DNA from: an uncultured Clostridia bacterium
GTDB lineage: Bacteria > Bacillota > Dehalobacteriia > UBA4068 > JAAVYR01
DNA: 44,924 bases
Direction of reading: 5' to 3'
Assembly (NCBI GenBank): GCA_946562005.1
Contig: CAMNVD010000001.1
Location: forward strand, 1-44,924
The notes below the pieces were generated by a model. That model did no database searches and had not been told where the DNA came from. It saw only the letters and a list, made by a program, of their open reading frames with translations. Of the stretch, positions 40,338 to 44,924 are shown piece by piece; position 1 is the stretch's first letter; the number at the start of each line of letters is the position of its first letter. Both the position numbers and the translations under genes were made by a program.

Positions 40338-41918
40338 ATGGTAACCAGAGAAAATTTGGCCCAATCCGGTATTGTCAATGTAAAAAACATTTACAGCAAC
40401 CTGTCCCCTACCCTCTTAGTAGAATATGCCCTCGCCCATGAAGACGCAGTGCTGTCTAGCACCGGGGCATTGAGAGTAGAAACAGGTAAATATTCCGGCC
40501 GTTCTCCTTTGGACCGTTTTATCGTAGATAGCCCTGCTATCCATGACAAGGTAGACTGGGGTGAAGTCAACCGTCCTATCGACAAAGAAACCTATGAAAA
40601 ATTATCCCACCGCTTAGAAGCATATCTAGCAGGGAAAGACGTATTCGTATTCGACGGCTTTGTAGGCGCTGACGAAAACCACCGCTTAAACATCCGCGTC
40701 ATCAACGAATACGCTTGGCAAAACCTATTCGTACATCAGATGTTCATCCGTCCTACCGTGGAACAGTTAGCAGCCTTCGCACCGAACTTCACTGTTATCG
40801 CCTGCCCTGGCTTCCAAGGAGTACCGGAAGTAGACGGTACCCGTTCTGAAGTATTCGTTATCTTAAACTTCGACGAAAAGAAAATCATCATCGGCGGCAG
40901 CAGCTACCCAGGTGAGATTAAAAAATCCTGCTTCACCCTGATGAACTATTTCCTTCCAGAAAAAGGTGTCTGCCCAATGCACTGCTCTGCTAATATGGGC
41001 GATGATAATGACACCGCCCTCTTCTTTGGTCTTTCTGGTACCGGGAAAACTACCCTCTCCGCCGACCCGAACCGTCATTTAATCGGTGACGACGAACACG
41101 GCTGGTCCCCAGACGGTATCTTCAACTTTGAAGGCGGCTGCTATGCCAAATGTTTAGACTTAACCCGTGAAGGCGAACCCCAAATCTTCGACGCCATCCG
41201 TTTCGGCAGCCTCTTAGAAAATGTTATCTTAGACCCGGAAACCAGAGTGGCAGATTATCACGATGATAAATTGAGCAAAAACACCCGGGCTGCTTATCCT
41301 ATCGAATACATTCCTGGCGCTGTGATGTCTGGCAAAGGCACCCAGCCAAACGCCATCTTCTTCTTAGCGGCAGACTCTCGGGGCGTATTGCCTCCTATTT
41401 CCCGGTTAGACATTAACCAAGCTTGCTATCACTACCTCTCCGGCTACACCAGTAAAATGGCCGGCTTAGAACGAGGCATTACCGAATCTCAAGCAACCTT
41501 CTCCGCAGGCTTTGGCTCTCCATTCCTGGTACGTCCTGCCGGTGTTTATGCTGATATCTTGAAAAAGAATATCGAAAAATATGGTACCAAAGTATACTTA
41601 ATCAATACTGGTTGGACTGGCGGCCCATACGGTGTAGGCCACCGCATCCCATTAAAATACACTCGTTCCATGGTAACGGCGGCTCTCACCGGCGCTTTTG
41701 ACAACGTTGAATTTGTCAAAGATGAAGTATTTGGCCTGGCTATGCCTACCAGCTGCCCAGACGTACCGGCTGACATCTTAAACCCAAGAAACACTTGGGA
41801 TGATAAAGCCGCTTATGACGAAGCCGCTTATGCCCTTGCAGCGCTCTTTGTAGAAAACTTCAAAACCTTAAAAGGCGTAGCACCAGAAATCATCGCAGCT
41901 GGTCCTAAAACCAAATAG
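40338..41918 (+). CDS. pckA: Phosphoenolpyruvate carboxykinase (ATP)
   Basis: The protein is 526 aa from ATG 40338 (GGAGG ten bases upstream; the frame opens earlier at a TTG without a site). Signature P-loop GLSGTGKTTLS near residue 240, preceded by MHCSANMGDD; PEPCK-specific GRSPLDRFIVD near 55, and the kinase-2 region LIGDDEHGW. It interconverts oxaloacetate + ATP with PEP + CO2 + ADP. In fermentative anaerobes it often runs toward oxaloacetate for succinate or propionate production. Codon use is optimised, as in highly expressed genes, in keeping with a central metabolic role. It has its own promoter and terminator. Confidence 0.97.
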   Translation: MVTRENLAQSGIVNVKNIYSNLSPTLLVEYALAHEDAVLSSTGALRVETGKYSGRSPLDRFIVDSPAIHDKVDWGEVNRPIDKETYEKLSHRLEAYLAGKDVFVFDGFVGADENHRLNIRVINEYAWQNLFVHQMFIRPTVEQLAAFAPNFTVIACPGFQGVPEVDGTRSEVFVILNFDEKKIIIGGSSYPGEIKKSCFTLMNYFLPEKGVCPMHCSANMGDDNDTALFFGLSGTGKTTLSADPNRHLIGDDEHGWSPDGIFNFEGGCYAKCLDLTREGEPQIFDAIRFGSLLENVILDPETRVADYHDDKLSKNTRAAYPIEYIPGAVMSGKGTQPNAIFFLAADSRGVLPPISRLDINQACYHYLSGYTSKMAGLERGITESQATFSAGFGSPFLVRPAGVYADILKKNIEKYGTKVYLINTGWTGGPYGVGHRIPLKYTRSMVTAALTGAFDNVEFVKDEVFGLAMPTSCPDVPADILNPRNTWDDKAAYDEAAYALAALFVENFKTLKGVAPEIIAAGPKTK

Positions 41919-41948
41919 GACTCCGCCACAAATTACATAAATAAAACC

Positions 41949-41990
41949 AACTACCTCTTACATATATTTCGTGTAAGAGGTAGTTTTTTT
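41949..41990 (+). terminator. Terminator of pckA
   Basis: AACTACCTCTTACA (41949-41962) / TGTAAGAGGTAGTT (41972-41985), then T run. The arms resemble the core of the long repeat family that begins right after. Confidence 0.9.
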
Positions 41991-42115
41991 AGATCCTTCG
42001 CTATCGCTCAGGATGACAAAGACCAGCCACTTCGTACGAAATCAAACTTACTACTTCCTAGGCATAAGGCAGTGATTGGAAACAGTAAGTAATGTTTTCA
42101 TACTTAGTAACAGGT
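41991..42115. repeat. Dispersed repeat, long family, copy R10 (right end lost)
   Basis: GATCCTTCGCTATCGCTCAG then GATGACAAAGACCAGCCACTTC, GTACGAAATCAAACTTACTA and a core with TTCCTAGGC and GGAAACAGTAAG, then CATACTTAGTAACAGG. The left part aligns with R8/R9. Confidence 0.65.
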
Positions 42116-42147
42116 TATAAATATACAAAATACATCAGAAATCCCCA

Positions 42148-42198
42148 TTGACAGTATGATACTTTAGCATTAAACTATTTGTATATTCTGATAACAAA
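42148..42198 (+). promoter_or_regulatory. Promoter and candidate MarR operator of the SDR-marR unit
   Basis: TTGACA (42148-42153), 17 bases, TAAACT (42171-42176). Just downstream is an imperfect palindrome TTTGTATATTCTGATAACAAA (42178-42198), well placed for repression. A further AATATACAAAATA upstream (near 42119) mirrors TATTTGTATATT. Confidence 0.6.
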
Positions 42199-42227
42199 AT
42201 AGCTTAAAATAGATAGGAGGCATTTTC

Positions 42228-42986
42228 ATGGGAAAATTAGACAGGAAAGTAGCCATCATCTCCGGCTCTGCCCAAGGGGTAGGCAAAGGGGTAGCAGAAG
42301 CCATGGCAGGTCATGGTGCAAAGGTAGTCATCTTAGATATTAACCAAGAAGGGGCAGAAAAAACTGCCGCTGAAATCGTAGCTGCTGGAGGAGAAGCCAT
42401 CGGCTTAGGCTGTGACATCAGCCAAAAAGACCAAATCCAACAAGTGGTGGACAAAACCGTAGAAGTATTCGGCACAGTAGACATTATGGTTAATAACGCC
42501 CATGCGTCCAAGCAGAAACCTTTTGAAACATTGACAGAAGAGGATTTTGCTCTTTCCTTTAACACCGGTTTCTGGGGCACATACTACTTCATGCAGGCAG
42601 TATTCCCTATTTTCAAGGAGAAGAAAGCCGGGAAAATCATTAACTTTGGCTCCAACAGCAGCATCTTAGGCCATGCTTACCAAGGGGCATATGCCGCTGC
42701 CAAAGAAGCCATCGGCGCCATCACCAAAGTAGCAGCTACCGAATGGGGCGTTTACAACATCAATGTAAATATCCTCTGTCCTTTTGCCAACTCCCCCGGT
42801 ATGATAGCATGGTCTCAAAACTTCCCGGAAGAATACAACAAAACCATCAGCCGCATTCCCTTGCGCCGGGTAGGCGACTGCAAAGACGACATCGGTGAAG
42901 TAGCTGCATGGCTAGGTTCTCATGAATCTGACTATGTAACAGGGCAAACCATCTTAGTAGACGGTGGCGCCCACTATGTCAGATAA
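42228..42986 (+). CDS. Short-chain dehydrogenase/reductase
   Basis: The protein is 252 aa. Cofactor motif SGSAQGVGKG near the N-terminus (the usual TGxxxGxG has an S at position 1), NNAH in place of NNAG, catalytic Ser in NFGSNSS and YAAAK (Tyr/Lys) all visible, followed by a long loop NILCPFANSPGMIAW in place of the usual PG region. Asp in VVILDIN after strand 2 favours NAD(H). The substrate is unknown. TAGGAGG precedes the ATG. Its last codons overlap the start of the marR gene, so the pair should be co-expressed and self-regulated. Confidence 0.87.
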   Translation: MGKLDRKVAIISGSAQGVGKGVAEAMAGHGAKVVILDINQEGAEKTAAEIVAAGGEAIGLGCDISQKDQIQQVVDKTVEVFGTVDIMVNNAHASKQKPFETLTEEDFALSFNTGFWGTYYFMQAVFPIFKEKKAGKIINFGSNSSILGHAYQGAYAAAKEAIGAITKVAATEWGVYNINVNILCPFANSPGMIAWSQNFPEEYNKTISRIPLRRVGDCKDDIGEVAAWLGSHESDYVTGQTILVDGGAHYVR

Positions 42987-43440
42987 GAGCTGCAATCACT
43001 CTGAAGAATTTGATGTTTTTGCCCTCATTCACAGCTACGAGCAATTCTTCAGCAAAACTCATACTTACTGGCACAAACGGTATAAAAACTATATCGGTAC
43101 CAATCGGGTCCATGCCTTAGCAGAACTAGAACGGACCCCCCTTTTGAATCAAAAAGAACTGGCCGAACGGCTCTGCATCACGCCAGGCGCCATCACCACC
43201 ATGACGGATGACCTAGAAAAGCGAGGACTTATCGAGAAGGCATATAGCCCAAAAGACAAACGCACCATCGAGCTGCGCATTACTCCAGAAGGGCAAGCGC
43301 TCCTAGCAGAAACCCTCACCATCGCCAAAGGCTATGTAGAAGAAATCTGCAATGTCCTCTCCCAAGAGGAAAAGGAAGCCCTCTTTGCCATTAACCAAAA
43401 GCTATGCGTACATTTAGACCAATTTATTAAAGACAAATAA
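42976..43440 (+). CDS. MarR-family transcriptional regulator
   Basis: The protein is 154 aa from ATG 42976, overlapping the SDR stop by 11 bases (a GTG at 42964 is an alternative). Winged HTH: LLNQKELAERLCITPGAITT, MTDDLEKRGLIEKAYSPKDK and RTIELRITPEGQALL are diagnostic of MarR. Helices at both ends would form the dimer interface. It probably represses the SDR-marR unit until a small aromatic or other ligand binds. There is little sequence resembling a ribosome site, consistent with translational coupling. Confidence 0.88.
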   Translation: MSDKSCNHSEEFDVFALIHSYEQFFSKTHTYWHKRYKNYIGTNRVHALAELERTPLLNQKELAERLCITPGAITTMTDDLEKRGLIEKAYSPKDKRTIELRITPEGQALLAETLTIAKGYVEEICNVLSQEEKEALFAINQKLCVHLDQFIKDK

Positions 43441-43442
43441 AC

Positions 43443-43476
43443 AAAAAGACAACCGAACAATTCGGTTGTCTTTTTA
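43443..43476 (+). terminator. Terminator of the SDR-marR unit
   Basis: AAAAAGACAACCGAA (43443-43457) / TTCGGTTGTCTTTTT (43461-43475), 3-base loop. Confidence 0.93.
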
Positions 43477-43477
43477 G

Positions 43478-43558
43478 ATTCTTCAAACTTAGCCACTTTT
43501 ACGGAAAAAATAACCTACTACCTCTTACTTGCAATTTTATGCTAAGAGGCAGTAGGTT
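43478..43558 (-). terminator. Terminator of the nicotinamidase-like gene, apparently made from a repeat copy
   Basis: AACCTACTACCTCTTA (43512-43527) pairs with TAAGAGGCAGTAGGTT (43543-43558); on the minus strand it is followed by ATTTTTT. The flank reads GATTCTTCAAACTTAGCCAC (43478 on) then TTTTACGG, the outer modules of the long repeat family, so the terminator seems to be a co-opted repeat core. Confidence 0.75.
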
Positions 43559-43570
43559 TCTCTTTTCTTC

Positions 43571-44089
43571 TTAGTGACAGATTATCTGGCACATTTTCAT
43601 AGCGGCAAGAGCATTCTCGTGGCTTTCCGGCGTAACGCCGGCACAGCAGCGGCTGTCTACGGTGATTTCTGCTTCCGGCAAGGCAGCTTTTAAAAGCATC
43701 ACATTAGAAATGACGCAAATATCCGTGCAAAGGCCAATGACCTCTATGGTATCAAAGCATTGCTCTTTGGCATATGCCATTAAGTCCAGACTGCCAAAAG
43801 TAGGTTTATCAAAGATTTTTCGCTCCTTGGCATATGCTTCTAATTGGGGAATCATCTGCCATCCCTCAGTGCCGCAGACGCAGTGAGGCACGGGAAGCAT
43901 TTTCCCCTCTTTGGTATCCAGATAATCTTCCCCGTGGGTATCTCTGGTAAAGACAATATAAACATTTTCACAAATAGCCGCGGCAACTTTTTCCACCACG
44001 GCAGGTACGATTGCCACGGCTTCTGAAGTGCCCAGCGCACCATCGACAAAATCATTTTGCATATCTACCACAACTAAGAGTCTTTTCAT
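43571..44089 (-). CDS. Nicotinamidase-like isochorismatase-family hydrolase
   Basis: The protein is 172 aa from ATG 44089 (AGGA about six bases upstream; the TTG at 44095 overlaps it). Catalytic Asp9 (VVVDMQNDFVDG), Lys94 (FDKPTFGS) and Cys124 (GLCTDICV). Metal-site candidates Asp49 and His51 (TRDTHGEDY) and His68 (VPHCVCGTEGW) match the PncA arrangement better than the other family member in this window. It may convert nicotinamide to nicotinate in NAD salvage, or hydrolyse a related amide. It converges with marR. Confidence 0.88.
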   Translation of the reverse strand: MKRLLVVVDMQNDFVDGALGTSEAVAIVPAVVEKVAAAICENVYIVFTRDTHGEDYLDTKEGKMLPVPHCVCGTEGWQMIPQLEAYAKERKIFDKPTFGSLDLMAYAKEQCFDTIEVIGLCTDICVISNVMLLKAALPEAEITVDSRCCAGVTPESHENALAAMKMCQIICH

Positions 44090-44120
44090 CGCCAATCCTA
44101 CTCTTTTCTATTAGTATAAT

Positions 44121-44157
44121 AAAAAATACCCTGACGGCGTCCCATCAGAGTATTTTT
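44121..44157 (-). terminator. Terminator of the tRNA pair
   Basis: AAAAATAC (44122-44129) / GTATTTTT (44150-44157) with inner CTGA/TCAG pairs, T run on the minus strand. Confidence 0.75.
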
Positions 44158-44233
44158 GGTGTGCCTGGAGGGATTCGAACCCCCGACCTCATGGTTCGTA
44201 GCCATGCGCTCTATCCAACTGAGCTACAAGCAC
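44157..44233 (-). tRNA. tRNA-Arg (anticodon ACG)
   Basis: 77 bases with CCA. The anticodon stem CATGG/CCATG encloses CTACGAA, so the anticodon is ACG and position 34 is the TadA target (tadA lies at 28616 in this window). The acceptor GTGCTTG/CAGGCAC contains a G-T pair. Confidence 0.95.
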
Positions 44234-44240
44234 ATAATAG

Positions 44241-44270
44241 TGCAGTATCTGTCAAAGGACAGATACTGCA
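44241..44270 (-). other. Perfect 13-base hairpin between two tRNA genes
   Basis: TGCAGTATCTGTC (44241-44253), loop AAAG, GACAGATACTGCA (44258-44270). No T run follows on the minus strand, so it is not a classical terminator. It may be a processing site or attenuator within the tRNA transcript. Confidence 0.6.
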
Positions 44271-44275
44271 TCTTC

Positions 44276-44366
44276 TGGCGGAGAAAAAGGGATTCGAACC
44301 CTTGATACGGTTGCCCGTATACATGATTTCCAATCATGCGCCTTCGACCAACTCGGCCATCTCTCC
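44276..44366 (-). tRNA. tRNA-Ser (anticodon GGA)
   Basis: 91 bases with CCA. The anticodon stem CATGA/TCATG encloses TTGGAAA, giving anticodon GGA for UCC/UCU. A long class II variable arm (ATACGGGCAACCGTAT) is present. Acceptor GGAGAGA/TTTCTCC. Confidence 0.95.
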
Positions 44367-44386
44367 ACAACCATGTCAGCTTTATT

Positions 44387-44415
44387 ATTATACCTATATT
44401 TTCTCTCCTTGGCAA
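44387..44415 (-). promoter_or_regulatory. Promoter of the tRNA-Ser / tRNA-Arg pair
   Basis: On the minus strand TTGCCA (complement of 44410-44415), 17 bases, perfect TATAAT (complement of 44387-44392). Confidence 0.85.
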
Positions 44416-44454
44416 GCTTTTTATGCAAAAATTTCACTTTTTCCCAAAGAATAC

Positions 44455-44553
44455 TAGTCCTACCACATAGTACAAAAGCCTACTTATTACCTCTAGCGAT
44501 TATCTATTGCCCGAGAGGTAGATAGATTTTCCTTCGTACACAGTGGCGACTTT
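44455..44553. repeat. Dispersed repeat, long family, copy R11 (ends lost)
   Basis: TAGTCCTACCACATAGTACA then AAAGCCTACTTATTACCTCT, TTGCCCGAGAGGTAGATAG and TTCGTACACAGTGGCGAC. Only the inner inverted modules (CCAC.TAGTACAAA / TTCGTAC.CAGTGG) remain. Confidence 0.55.
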
Positions 44554-44919
44554 CTATAACATAACGATGGTGATGCCGGGATTGGTAAAGACCAAATCAT
44601 GGTCTTTTCTTAAAAAAGGACAGCGGTCCAGAGCATATAAGACGTTAGGATTGAAAATATTCCACTGTTCTCCTGGTATGTAGTCCGCTATCTTACATTG
44701 ATAGCGTTCATCGTCCAGCCAGCGCCTTGCCTTGTCTCGGATGGCGCCTCCAGCCCCGGAAGAGCCATAGCCATGTATGACTTTAACGCCGTCATAGCCT
44801 AGAGCACGAGCATGAGCAAGACCGGTGGCAAGGCAGATTTTTGCATCTTCCCAGCGGGGCATCCCTACTTTAATATTTAACTGATACAACTCTTGCCGTT
44901 GGTTGGTTGCTGCCACCAT
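44554..44919 (-). CDS. Smr-domain protein (start may lie beyond the window)
   Basis: 121 aa to the first ATG inside the window; only five bases remain upstream, so the true start could be further out. The frame carries a Smr (MutS2 C-terminal type) domain: LNIKVGMPRWEDAKICLATG, then VKVIHGYGSSGAGGAIRDKARRWL, the HGxGxG-type motif of DNA/RNA nicking domains. The last 45 residues (YIPGEQWNIFNPNVLYALDR and TNPGITIVML) extend past the domain. Stand-alone Smr proteins are common in Bacillota; substrate unknown. Confidence 0.75.
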   Translation of the reverse strand: MVAATNQRQELYQLNIKVGMPRWEDAKICLATGLAHARALGYDGVKVIHGYGSSGAGGAIRDKARRWLDDERYQCKIADYIPGEQWNIFNPNVLYALDRCPFLRKDHDLVFTNPGITIVML

Positions 44920-44924
44920 GACGC

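Overview
The window is a chromosomal segment from a member of the Bacillota (Firmicutes). The evidence is strong purine-rich Shine-Dalgarno sites on almost every gene, a leucine T-box leader, a YtrA-type GntR/ABC operon, KtrAB-type K+ uptake, a GerMN lipoprotein, and two secreted proteins with copper-amine-oxidase N-terminal modules. The mix would fit a Negativicutes or clostridial anaerobe, but nothing here fixes the genus. Most of it is housekeeping DNA, with small accessory patches and many short intergenic repeats.

Left third (1-14141): every gene is on the minus strand. In order from the left edge: a truncated unknown gene; a YhaN/YhaO-like (SbcC/SbcD-like) ATPase-nuclease pair; a P-loop protein with a degenerate second half; an operon of GntR regulator, ABC ATPase, ABC permease and a short-chain dehydrogenase; the S41 protease CtpA; the divisome/cell-wall set ftsE-ftsX-M23 endopeptidase; and comFC. 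A cluster of three perfect DnaA boxes lies between comFC and ftsE.

Middle (14460-32641): a DUF3343 protein; a cysteine hydrolase with codon use typical of very highly expressed genes; a MATE exporter; a TPR glycosyltransferase; a NUDIX-MutY fusion (oxidised-nucleotide repair); ferritin with a palindrome in its leader; a LysR regulator; tRNA-Ser(CGA); an unknown protein; leuA behind a Leu-specifier T-box; thiW behind an unassigned structured leader; ktrB-ktrA; tRNA-Arg(CCT); tadA; a HAD phosphatase; a GerMN lipoprotein; and a secreted GH18 protein.

Right third (32700-44924): two small XRE regulators embedded in repeats; two unknown proteins; a large Q/N-rich, prion-like low-complexity protein; a PAP2 phosphatase; a secreted CAP-domain protein; a holin-like membrane protein; pckA; an SDR-MarR pair; a nicotinamidase-like hydrolase; tRNA-Arg(ACG) and tRNA-Ser(GGA); and an Smr-domain protein.

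Two related MITE-like families sit between genes: a long form of about 170 bp (two near-identical copies at 32832 and 33738) and a short form of about 92-108 bp. Both carry inverted GATTCTTC / AGAATGAC modules. Some copies abut stop codons or appear to supply terminators. I saw no CRISPR array, rRNA, transposase or clear prophage. The points most worth a second look are the thiW leader RNA, the DnaA-box cluster before ftsE, the Q/N-rich protein, the NUDIX-MutY fusion and the repeat families.
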